From assembly GCA_052143575.1 (NCBI GenBank), contig JBKQSP010000068.1, forward strand, positions 1-64,000: a stretch of 64,000 bases of DNA. Reading direction: 5' to 3'. The notes beneath the pieces were generated by a model. That model saw only the letters and a list, made by a program, of their open reading frames with translations, did not search any database and was not told where the DNA came from. Position 1 is the first letter of the stretch. Each line of letters opens with the position of its first letter. Positions 24,950 through 32,880 of this stretch are shown in pieces. The stretch comes from JAKACA01 sp052143575 (GTDB lineage Bacteria > Actinomycetota > Acidimicrobiia > Acidimicrobiales > Bog-793). The position numbers were made by a program, and so were the translations under genes.

Positions 24950-25750
24950 TTGACGATTGCAGAAGAGGCGCCAGCGGAGCCGACTGGCCCCTCGTGGGCC
25001 GGAGCGAGGAGTTCGACCTGCTCCGTCACCTCCGCTTCGAGCCACGTCCCCGCAGCGCCGTCCTTAGTGGGCCTGCCGGCGTGGGCAAGTCGAGGCTCGC
25101 TCGAGAGGCACTGACCGGAGCCGCCCGCGAGGGGTGGGCACGTTGACGATCCGGGGAACCGGCGGATTCTCGGCGGTGCCTCTTGGGCCGTTCCGCACCG
25201 TGTTCCAGCAGTCCAGCCCGTCGGACCTGGCCGAGCTGGCCGAGCTCGTGGCGCATGAGCTGGCGGCCTATGCGGTCCGCCAAGGGATTGCTCGTGCTCG
25301 TGGACGACCGACAGGCTCTCGATGAGGCCTCCGCCGGTCTGGCCCATCAGGTCGTCGCGACGGGGCTGGTCGTGGCGATCATCACCATGAGGACCGGCAC
25401 GAGCCCTCCTCCCGCGCTGCCCGACCTCTGGAAGACGGGTTTGCGGAACGAATCGAGCTCGAGAAACCTCTCCAGGCGCGAGGCGACCGAACTGCTAGTG
25501 GCGACACTCGGTGGGAGCGTGCAGGACAGCAGCCCACCGGATCTGGCACGTGACGTCCGGCAACCCGCTCTCCCTGCGTGAAGGCGTCCTATCGAGCGCG
25601 GAGACTGGCGTTCTTACACAGGTCGATGGCGAGTGGTGCTGGAAGGGCTCGTGGCCGACGGCTGCCCGCCTCCAGGAGATCGTGGCGTCGAGGCTCGGTC
25701 GGTTCGATCCCGACGAGCTGGCGGCGATGGAGCTGCTTGCGCCACGTGCG
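24950..25750 (+). pseudogene. Decayed AAA/LuxR-type signal-transduction ATPase
   Basis: Fragments in several frames line up as one STAND/LuxR-type ATPase. VGRSEEFDLLRHLR and the Walker A SGPAGVGKSRLAREAL (frame from 24994) are followed by TLTIRGTGGFSAVPLGPFRT (from about 25140), a Walker B-like LLVLVDDRQALDEASAGLAH (about 25285), LSRREATELLVATLGGSV (about 25470), and TSGNPLSLREGVLSS with LGRFDPDELAAMELLA (from 25551). Most shifts are explained by single-base losses. A GGGAGG and TTG at 24950 may be the original start. C-terminal effector and HTH parts are missing. Such ATPases are often encoded next to or fused with class III cyclases. Confidence 0.75.
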
Positions 25751-25751
25751 A

Positions 25752-25977
25752 TCAGGCGAAACCTGGCCTGTGGAGGTCGCGCGCACCGGGGGGGCCGGAG
25801 GTCTTTGCCGGGGCTTACGACCGTTTGCGCCAGCTCGTCGCACAGCTCGGCAGCAGGCTCGACGACGATCGGGTGCACGTGACGTCCGTCGACACGGAGG
25901 CGGGACCGGGGCTTGGCCTCGCCGTCAGACACACATTCGCGCCGTCGCCTCAAATAGACGAGTCCCCCGGAGGCTGA
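25752..25977 (+). pseudogene. Tail fragment of the Clp N-domain gene (copy 3)
   Basis: The sequence aligns with the novel C-terminal domain of the Clp N-domain protein (nucleotides about 20322-20550). GETWPVEVARTGG lies in one frame, then, after a run of seven G at about 25787, GPEVFAGAYDRLRQLVAQLG and DDDRVHVTSVDTEAGPGLGL continue in another, ending at TGA 25977. It is fused directly onto the end of the decayed AAA gene. No start or Clp_N repeat is present. Confidence 0.75.
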
Positions 25978-26106
25978 GGACACTTGAGGAGAGGCGCTCA
26001 CCCCTTTCGTCCCTTCGGGGGCTGCTTTATCGTCATCGTCGGGCCGAGAACGCTCGCTCCGACAACTGGAGCGTTGCGCGCCTTGGATACGAGGAGGTTG
26101 TCCGCC

Positions 26107-27291
26107 ATGCACAGGGCCAAAGCTTTCGTTTGCTCGTCGAAACCCTTCGTTTCGCTCCTTCTCTTGACGCCCGGATTGTGCTTTGCAGTTCCCCCGAGTG
26201 CGGCAGGGACGACCGGCTCGACATGTCTGGCATGGACCGGAAGCCAGCCGCCAAGCCCTGGGACGTCTGTCAGCATCCTGAGCGCTGTGAGCACGTTGAG
26301 CTCCTGCAGCGCTTGGGCGGTCGGTCATGACTCGGGTGGTTCCAGCACCTCAACGCTGACCGAGCGCTGGAACGGCGTTGGGTGGGCAGCCGTGCCGAGC
26401 CCAAACCCGTCTCCTCTCTATAACTGGCTTTACGGCGTGACGGAACTTTCCACCACGGATGCCTGGGCGGTCGGAGCCTCGTCTAATGGGGCTGCGGACC
26501 AAACCCTGATCGAGCATTGGAACGGAAGCTCCTGGAAGGTTGTGCCGAGCCCCGACCCAGGAGGCGCTACCAATTCCAACGATCTCTACTCGGTTGCTGC
26601 CGGCTCCGCCAAGGACGTCTGGGCGGTCGGGGCCCACTACATCAGCCGCTCGGTCGTCGAGACACTGATCGAGCACTGGAATGGCTCCGTTTGGTCGGAC
26701 GTGAAGAGCCCGGATCCTGCTGGCTCGGCGAGCGAGAACGAACTCGAGGCCGTGGTGGTGACGTCCTCCTCCAACGCCTGGGCGGTGGGCGACTACTACA
26801 AGGGAGCCGCCCACGAGACGCTCATCGCCCACTGGAACGGCTCGGTCTGGGCGGCGGTGAAGAGCAAGAGTCCGAGCTCGCAGAGCTTTCTCGACGGCAT
26901 CAGCGCCACTTCCGCCAAAAACGCCTGGGCTGTTGGCAATTCAACGAGCGGCGGTGTCAACAAGACGCTCATCGAGCATTGGAACGGCGTGGCTTGGTCA
27001 GACGTTCCGAGCCCGGACAGGGGAACTTCCGACAACGACTTGCTCGGGGTCGCCTCGTCGTCGGCCTCCAGCGCCTTTGCAGTCGGCGAGTATCACAGCG
27101 GGGCCACGTTTCGGACCTTGGTCGAGCACTGGAACGGCGCGGCTTGGGCGATCGTGGCAAGTCCCAACCCAGGCTCCGGCACCAATGCGGTGTTCGCCGG
27201 TGTGTCGGCCGGGTCGCCGACGAACGTCTGGTCGGTGGGCGACGACAACGTGGGGAGGGTGATCGAGGCGGCGGCGTTTCACTGCTGCTGA
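26107..27291 (+). CDS. Secreted protein with tandem WAVG...HWNG beta-strand repeats
   Basis: The 394-residue protein has a signal peptide (MHRAKAFVCSSKPFVSLLLL, cleavage probably after an AAG or similar site) and then about six repeats of 50-55 residues. Each repeat has the pattern DAWAVGxxxxG, TLIEHWNGxxWxxVPSPxPG and a linking L-x-x-V. The regularity suggests a secreted beta-propeller of the Kelch/galactose-oxidase kind. AGGAGG lies 9 nt before ATG 26107, which excludes the longer frame from 25984. A single C-terminal FHCC ends the protein. Function is unknown; binding of surface ligands or carbohydrate is a guess. Sequence is intact, unlike the decayed genes just upstream. Confidence 0.8.
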   Translation: MHRAKAFVCSSKPFVSLLLLTPGLCFAVPPSAAGTTGSTCLAWTGSQPPSPGTSVSILSAVSTLSSCSAWAVGHDSGGSSTSTLTERWNGVGWAAVPSPNPSPLYNWLYGVTELSTTDAWAVGASSNGAADQTLIEHWNGSSWKVVPSPDPGGATNSNDLYSVAAGSAKDVWAVGAHYISRSVVETLIEHWNGSVWSDVKSPDPAGSASENELEAVVVTSSSNAWAVGDYYKGAAHETLIAHWNGSVWAAVKSKSPSSQSFLDGISATSAKNAWAVGNSTSGGVNKTLIEHWNGVAWSDVPSPDRGTSDNDLLGVASSSASSAFAVGEYHSGATFRTLVEHWNGAAWAIVASPNPGSGTNAVFAGVSAGSPTNVWSVGDDNVGRVIEAAAFHCC

Positions 27292-27387
27292 CCGAGAGGG
27301 CCACAGCAGCGTTCTGCGAGCTCGGTTCCACGTCAGGCCGCGAACTAGTGTCGCCGCTGTCGCAACAGCCATTTCGGGAGGTTTCGC

Positions 27388-28836
27388 GTGAGCTCGTTCG
27401 AATGCGTTCCGAACTTCTCGGAAGGTCGCAACGACACCAACATCGCCCTGATCGTCGCCGAGGGAAAGGACAGGCCGGGCGTGGCGGTGCTCGACGTCGA
27501 GCAGAACGCCGACCACAACCGTTGCGTCGTCACCCTCGTCGGTGAGGGACCGGCGCTCGTCGAGGCCGTACTCCGGATGATGCGGGTGGCGACGACGCTC
27601 ATCGACCTCACGAGCCACCGGGGTGAGCATCCCCGCATGGGTGCCACGGACGTCGTGCCATTCGTACCCTTCGGCGAGGCCACGATCGAGGAGGCGATCG
27701 ATCTCGCAGTCGGGCTCGGCACGCGGGTGTGGGAGGAGCTGCAGATCCCCGTGTACCTGTACGGCCAAGCCGCCCGGCTACCGGAACGCCAGGATCTGGC
27801 GAAGGTGCGAGCCGGGCAGTTCGAAGGCATCCGGGAGGCCATCGCAACGGAGCCCGGGAGGCGCCCGGACATCGGTGAGCCGCGGGTGCATCCCACCGCA
27901 GGCGTGGTCGCTGTCGGCGTGCGGCCGGTGCTCATCGCCTACAACGCTTACCTGACAACTCCTGACGTCGCCGTGGCCAAGCGGGTGGCAAGTGCCGTGC
28001 GGAGCCGAGATGGCGGCTTGGCCGAGGTGAAGGCGCTCGGCTTCGACATCCGAGAGCGGCAGCGAGCACAGGTCTCGATGAACCTGACCGACTACCGACG
28101 AACGCCGATCCACCGCGCCCTCGAGGCCGTACGGCGAGAGGCCGCCCGGTTCGGTGCCGGCATCGAGGAGAGCGAAGTCGTAGGTGTCGTGCCGGAGGAC
28201 GCCCTCTTCGACGCTGCCGAGTACTACCTGCAGCTCAACAGCTTCGATCGACACAATGTGCTCGAGCGCAAGGTGCGAGGCATGCAAGACCCCGCGGAGT
28301 CTCTCTCCGACTTCACGGCCCGACTGGCCGCCCGGACCCCGACGCCCGGCGGGGGGAGCGCCGCCGCCGCCGCCGGCGCCATGGGCGCTGCCCTCGGCGA
28401 GATGGTGATGTCCTACTCGGCAGAGCGCGACGACCCAGCGCCGAGTGCTGCGAGGGAGCATCTGAGCACCGCCCGCAGCCGCTTTCTCGCTCTGGTCGAG
28501 GAGGACTCGCAGGCATACGCCGGGACGGTGGTGGCCCGTAAACTCACAAAGGCAGAGCCCGGGCCGGAGAGCGAGCAGGCCTTCACGGCAGCCATCCGCC
28601 ATGCCGCCGAGGTGCCGCTCGAGACCGCCCGGCTCGCCTGGGACTGCGCCAGGGAGCTGCGGGAAGTGGCTGACCATGTTCGCCCCGCCATGAAGAGTGA
28701 CTGGACGACGGCTCTGGCGCTCCTGAACGCCGGACGGGAAGGGGCTGCCGCCAACGTCGTGATCAACCTCGATGACCTCCGGCAACGGAAGGCTGACACG
28801 AACGATCTGGAAGGCGCCCTCCGCGCACTCGACTAG
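27388..28836 (+). CDS. ftcD: Bifunctional glutamate formimidoyltransferase / formimidoyl-THF cyclodeaminase
   Basis: The 482-residue protein joins two enzymes of histidine breakdown and folate one-carbon metabolism. Residues 1 to about 300 are the formiminotransferase (MSSFECVPNFSEGRN, DHNRCVVTLVG, HPRMGATDVVPFVP). Residues about 310-482 are the cyclodeaminase (DFTARLAARTPTPGGGSAAA and AREHLSTARSRFLAL). The fused form transfers a formimino group to THF and deaminates it to methenyl-THF. GGGAGG lies 6 nt before the GTG start. No other histidine-utilisation gene is visible nearby, so it may serve folate interconversion or use a distant hut pathway. Confidence 0.93.
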   Translation: MSSFECVPNFSEGRNDTNIALIVAEGKDRPGVAVLDVEQNADHNRCVVTLVGEGPALVEAVLRMMRVATTLIDLTSHRGEHPRMGATDVVPFVPFGEATIEEAIDLAVGLGTRVWEELQIPVYLYGQAARLPERQDLAKVRAGQFEGIREAIATEPGRRPDIGEPRVHPTAGVVAVGVRPVLIAYNAYLTTPDVAVAKRVASAVRSRDGGLAEVKALGFDIRERQRAQVSMNLTDYRRTPIHRALEAVRREAARFGAGIEESEVVGVVPEDALFDAAEYYLQLNSFDRHNVLERKVRGMQDPAESLSDFTARLAARTPTPGGGSAAAAAGAMGAALGEMVMSYSAERDDPAPSAAREHLSTARSRFLALVEEDSQAYAGTVVARKLTKAEPGPESEQAFTAAIRHAAEVPLETARLAWDCARELREVADHVRPAMKSDWTTALALLNAGREGAAANVVINLDDLRQRKADTNDLEGALRALD

Positions 28837-28882
28837 GGAAGCTGCCCCGACGTCCTACTGGCTGGAGGCGGGGCTGCCGATC

Positions 28883-29926
28883 TCACGGTTTCGTGACGAG
28901 GGAACGATGCGTCTCGAGGTCGACGTACGCCGCCGTGAACCGCTGAAGAGTGGTCAGGCAGACGTCGACCGGCTGAAAGCTCCCGGCTGACAGCGTGTGT
29001 AGCCAGGTGCCGAGTCCGAATGCAGGGGTGGCTCGGTATCGCGTCCAGGCCTGATCGGCTCCAGGTGCATCGACGCCGGCGCGTCGCAAGGCGTCGAGGT
29101 ACCCGATGAGGAGCTCCTCGTCGTGGGCGCGGCGGTCGGCGATGTCGAGGCTGCTCACGAGGAAGTAGCCGACGTCGTGCGACCAGTTGCCGGTGCGCGC
29201 CAGCTGCCAGTCGTAGAAGCCGGTGCGATTCTCCGCCATGGCGTAGGTGTTGCCCGGATGCGGGTCACCGTGCAGGATCGCCTGCGGGCCGATGGACGCC
29301 AACGTGGCGCTGCGCCGGAACTGCCGCTCGAGATTCCGGGCGTCCACCCCGACGGGAGTGAGCGCGAGGTGCCCGGCGTCTTCGAGGCGGTGCAGCCCTC
29401 GGCTGAGGCTGGCTCGAGAGATCGGAGCCCACGTCCTACCGAGCCGCCAGGGGTGCAGGAAACGGAGTTGAGGTGGCAAGGGTCTGTCCCAGAAGGCAGC
29501 GTGCAGCTGCGCCAGCCCCTCGAGCCCGCTGCGGACCTCGTCCAGATTGAGTGGCCTGAGGGCTTCGTTCGGTCGACCTCCGCGGCAGGTCACGTCGTCC
29601 ATAACGGCGATCGTCGCGAGCCGCCTCCAGTCGACGCCGGCGGCGTACGGCATCGGGTGCTCGAGAGGCAGAACGACACCGGAGTCGGCTAGGCGTGCTT
29701 CGGTGGCGAGCGCGCCAAGGGCGAGCAGCGCCACGCGGTGCCGCGGCCGGCCTTGCATCTTGACGAAGACCGAAGCCGGCCCGGAGCCTTCGGCGTAGGA
29801 CAGGCTCAGGGTCGCCCGGCGGTTGGTACCGTCCGTGACGGCGCCGGCATCTACCGCGTCTACGACCGCCCCGGGGCACCGGCCGGCGATGGCGAGCGTC
29901 AGCCAGGATGGTGTCACCTCAGACAT
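28883..29926 (-). CDS. Aminoglycoside-phosphotransferase-like kinase family protein
   Basis: The 347-residue protein has the kinase-like fold of the APH/choline-kinase group. The catalytic loop is AILHGDPHPGNTYAM (Brenner motif) and the metal-binding Asp is in FYDWQLARTGNWSHDVGYF. An N-lobe Lys is in ASVFVKMQGR. It most resembles the large group of phosphotransferases annotated in actinobacteria as APH or ecdysteroid-kinase-like, whose substrates are mostly unknown; antibiotic resistance should not be assumed. ATG 29926 (MSEVTPSWLTLAIAG) is preferred, with a longer start possible at 29965. It is convergent with ftcD, with 46 bp between stops. Confidence 0.82.
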   Translation of the reverse strand: MSEVTPSWLTLAIAGRCPGAVVDAVDAGAVTDGTNRRATLSLSYAEGSGPASVFVKMQGRPRHRVALLALGALATEARLADSGVVLPLEHPMPYAAGVDWRRLATIAVMDDVTCRGGRPNEALRPLNLDEVRSGLEGLAQLHAAFWDRPLPPQLRFLHPWRLGRTWAPISRASLSRGLHRLEDAGHLALTPVGVDARNLERQFRRSATLASIGPQAILHGDPHPGNTYAMAENRTGFYDWQLARTGNWSHDVGYFLVSSLDIADRRAHDEELLIGYLDALRRAGVDAPGADQAWTRYRATPAFGLGTWLHTLSAGSFQPVDVCLTTLQRFTAAYVDLETHRSLVTKP

Positions 29927-30198
29927 CGAGCGGGGAACGGCGAGCACGGAGCGATCCTGCCCCATGCCGCTGCGTGGATGCGATCTTCGTCGGTGCGATA
30001 CGACGGTCGCACGCTCGCGAGCCCCGAGGATCTGGTGATGCCGACGTCGCGCACGGTCTACCTCGACGTCGTGGCAGGTCCTCTACGCGGTCCCCTGATT
30101 GACCGCTCTCTTGGGCGGACCTACGGTGACCGCGGGGCGGCTCGCCGTCCGATGAGGGTGGGCACCCATCACGGGGCCCGCGTGCACAGGATGGGGGC

Positions 30199-32850
30199 GT
30201 GGCGCTGATGATGTCTCGACGTTTCTCGAGGTCCAGGTGGGCAGCGATCGCGAGCACACTCGCCGTCCTCGCCTCGCTCTCGGTGGCCGTGTCGCCCAGC
30301 GGGGCGCGCACGCCACCGGCGCCAGGCGGTGAGATCGTCGGTAGCGGGGCCGAGCAGGCCACCATCACGCGCTCCTCGTTCGGCGTACCGACCATCACGG
30401 CGAAGTCGATGCAGGGGGTCTGGTTCGGTGCCGGCTACGCGCAGGCAGAGGATCGGCTCGCGCAGCTCGAGCTCACCCGCCGCGCCGTCGAAGGCACGCT
30501 CGCCCAGCTTGCCGGCCCGGGCTACGTCGCACAGGACGAGGACGTGCGCACGTTCTTCTACACGCCGAGCGAGCTGGCGGCTCAGGAAGCGGCCCTGCCT
30601 GCCGCCACGCGGGCCGCTCTCGTGGCCTTCTCGGCCGGGATCAATGCCTACGAGGCGCGCGCCTTTGCCTCCGCCGCGAGCGAGAAGGCACTCGTGCCAT
30701 ACGAATTCTTCATCGTCGGTGACCTTCTCGGGACCAAGGGCCCCTACCGCCCGGCGCCGTGGACGCCGACTGACACCGTCGCCGTCGGGGACTACCTCGC
30801 CCGAGAGTTCGGCGGGGGCGGGGGAAGCGAACTGCAAAACCTCAGTTTCGTCCGCTATCTGACGGCCGAGCTGACGAAGAAGGGAGACAAGCACGCCACG
30901 GCGGACGCCCGGGCGATCTTCAACGACACGCGCTGGATCAACGACCCGAACGCCCCGACGACGGTGCCGAGCACGACGGCGAAGCTCAGCGCCGCCGCCG
31001 TCTCAGGCCGCTCGCAGGACGACCTCGCCGGGACGGCCCGCTCGCTGCGTGCCCTCGACTCGGTAAGTACCGAGTCGATCCTGGCGGCGGCGGCGGCGCT
31101 CCGCCATGACCGTCAGACGATCCTCCAGACCGGGATCTCGCTGAAGGTGCTCTCGCACGGCGGGTCCAACGCCGTCGTCGTGGCGCCGGCTCGGTCCAGC
31201 GACCACCACGCGCTGCTGTGGGGTGCTCCGCAGGAGGGCTTCGGGACGCCGAGCGTGGACGGCGAGGAGTACCTGCACGGGCCTTCCTACGACGCCGGGG
31301 GCATGTACATCACGGGCGAGCCCTTCATCCTCATCGGGCGCAACAACAAGATCAGCTGGACGACCACGAGCGAGGAGCTCGTCGACCAGCGCATCTATGT
31401 CGAGAAGGTCCACTTCGACACGAGCCCTCCCACGTACCTGTGGAACGGGCACTGGATCCCCATGACAGTCCTCCACGAGAAGATCGCCGTCGAGGGCAGC
31501 AAGCCGGTGAGCTTCGCCGTCTATCGAACCAACGACGGGCCCGTGTTCTCCACCGACACGGCCGCCGGGACGGCCTACTCGATGCGCTTTGCGTCCTGGG
31601 GACGCGAGGGCGGAACCCTCACCGGGTTCTCCGAGCTGGGCGGCGACGTGAACTTGGCGCAGTTCGAGCACTCGATGAGCCTCATCACGACGCTGCACAA
31701 CTTCATGTACGCCGACCAGAAGGGCAACATCGCCTTCTTCGGCGACGGCCTCGTGCCGATCGAGCCGCCGGCTTCCAAGGTCGATCCTCGCCTGCCCGCC
31801 ATCGGCAACGGTTCGCAGCAGTGGCTCGGGTACGTGCCCTTCGCCGACATGCCGAGGAGCATCAACCCGCCCCAAGGGTTCCTCGACAACTGGAACACGA
31901 AACCGTCGGCGAGCCAGTACTACCAGCAGAATTCCGGCGACGAGTACTGGGGGACAATCTTCCGCTCCTCGACGATCGCTCAGCTGCTGAAGGCGAGCAC
32001 CTCGGTCAACATCTCCTACCTGGAGGGGATCGAGCACGTCATCGGCACGATCGACAATGAGGACAACACGCGCCCGGCGGCCCCTTACTTCATCCCCTAC
32101 ATCGTGAAGGCGTACGACTCGCTCGTGAAGGCGGGCAATCCGATCGTCGACGCCACGACACACCCTGATCTCGCCAAGGCGATCTCCGCGCTCGGTTCGT
32201 GGAACGACCTCACGACGCTTGGCAGTCCGGCCATGTCGATCTTCATGAACACCCTGGAGGCGCTCGAGCGCAACGTCTGCGAGGGCGGCACGTTCCCCGA
32301 CGAGACCTACGTCGGCGCCATCGACATGAGCGACGCCAGCTTGAGCCTCGGCACCTATGGCGGGCTCGGCAACCTGTGCACGTACAACTTCCTGTACAAC
32401 GTGTTGTCAGCGCCGAAGAACATCGTTCCCTGCGGCGGCCTCTGCTACCACGGCAGCTATTTCGCCGGCCACGAGGACGAGATCCTCGTCGAGAGCGTCA
32501 ACGACGCCATCACCATCCTGTCCGGCAAGGGAACCCAGCTCGGCCAGAACGTGCCGGGCTTCGACACAACCGACATCTCCAAGTGGGGGTATGTGCCGGC
32601 GCAGGACGAAAACTGGAACGACCTCGACCCGGCAGCCGTCGGCGTGAACGCACACTGCGGCACGAGCGCCAGCCAGAACCGCAGCACGTACATGCAGGCC
32701 ATCGACATGGGACCGACGGTGACGGGCCGCAACGTGTTGCCACCCGGACAGAGTGGCTTCATCAGCTCGACGGGGGTCGTGAGTCCGCACATGTGTGACC
32801 AGGTTTCCTTGTTCAACTCCTTCCGCTACAAGGCCATGCCGAACGCCTGA
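30199..32850 (+). CDS. Secreted penicillin-acylase-family (Ntn) hydrolase
   Basis: The 883-residue protein belongs to the penicillin amidase family of N-terminal nucleophile hydrolases. A signal peptide (RWAAIASTLAVLASLSVAVS) precedes the alpha-chain-like region with GYAQAEDRLAQLELTRR. The expected autocatalytic cleavage site and nucleophile Ser are at HGGSNAVVVAPARS, and an oxyanion Asn region follows around the SWTTTSEELVDQ segment. Family members deacylate beta-lactams, acyl-homoserine lactones or lipopeptides, so quorum quenching or peptide salvage is possible; the substrate is not readable. Start GTG 30199 has a G-rich element upstream, and ATG 30211 is an alternative. A hairpin overlaps the stop. 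Confidence 0.9.
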   Translation: MALMMSRRFSRSRWAAIASTLAVLASLSVAVSPSGARTPPAPGGEIVGSGAEQATITRSSFGVPTITAKSMQGVWFGAGYAQAEDRLAQLELTRRAVEGTLAQLAGPGYVAQDEDVRTFFYTPSELAAQEAALPAATRAALVAFSAGINAYEARAFASAASEKALVPYEFFIVGDLLGTKGPYRPAPWTPTDTVAVGDYLAREFGGGGGSELQNLSFVRYLTAELTKKGDKHATADARAIFNDTRWINDPNAPTTVPSTTAKLSAAAVSGRSQDDLAGTARSLRALDSVSTESILAAAAALRHDRQTILQTGISLKVLSHGGSNAVVVAPARSSDHHALLWGAPQEGFGTPSVDGEEYLHGPSYDAGGMYITGEPFILIGRNNKISWTTTSEELVDQRIYVEKVHFDTSPPTYLWNGHWIPMTVLHEKIAVEGSKPVSFAVYRTNDGPVFSTDTAAGTAYSMRFASWGREGGTLTGFSELGGDVNLAQFEHSMSLITTLHNFMYADQKGNIAFFGDGLVPIEPPASKVDPRLPAIGNGSQQWLGYVPFADMPRSINPPQGFLDNWNTKPSASQYYQQNSGDEYWGTIFRSSTIAQLLKASTSVNISYLEGIEHVIGTIDNEDNTRPAAPYFIPYIVKAYDSLVKAGNPIVDATTHPDLAKAISALGSWNDLTTLGSPAMSIFMNTLEALERNVCEGGTFPDETYVGAIDMSDASLSLGTYGGLGNLCTYNFLYNVLSAPKNIVPCGGLCYHGSYFAGHEDEILVESVNDAITILSGKGTQLGQNVPGFDTTDISKWGYVPAQDENWNDLDPAAVGVNAHCGTSASQNRSTYMQAIDMGPTVTGRNVLPPGQSGFISSTGVVSPHMCDQVSLFNSFRYKAMPNA

Positions 32851-32872
32851 GCGGCACTTCCTGCTCGGGCGT
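32843..32872. terminator. Hairpin between convergent genes
   Basis: ACGCCTGAGC at 32843-32852 pairs with GCTCGGGCGT at 32863-32872, ten pairs including one G-T, around a 10 nt loop. It overlaps the stop of the penicillin-acylase gene and lies 9 bp from the convergent membrane-protein stop. It could act as a two-way terminator; no T-tract follows. Confidence 0.5.
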
Positions 32873-32880
32873 GTCGGTGC

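Noticed and set aside
28883..29926. Antibiotic-resistance aminoglycoside phosphotransferase
   Set aside because: The fold is APH-like, but the sequence matches the broad uncharacterised kinase group and nothing nearby suggests resistance.
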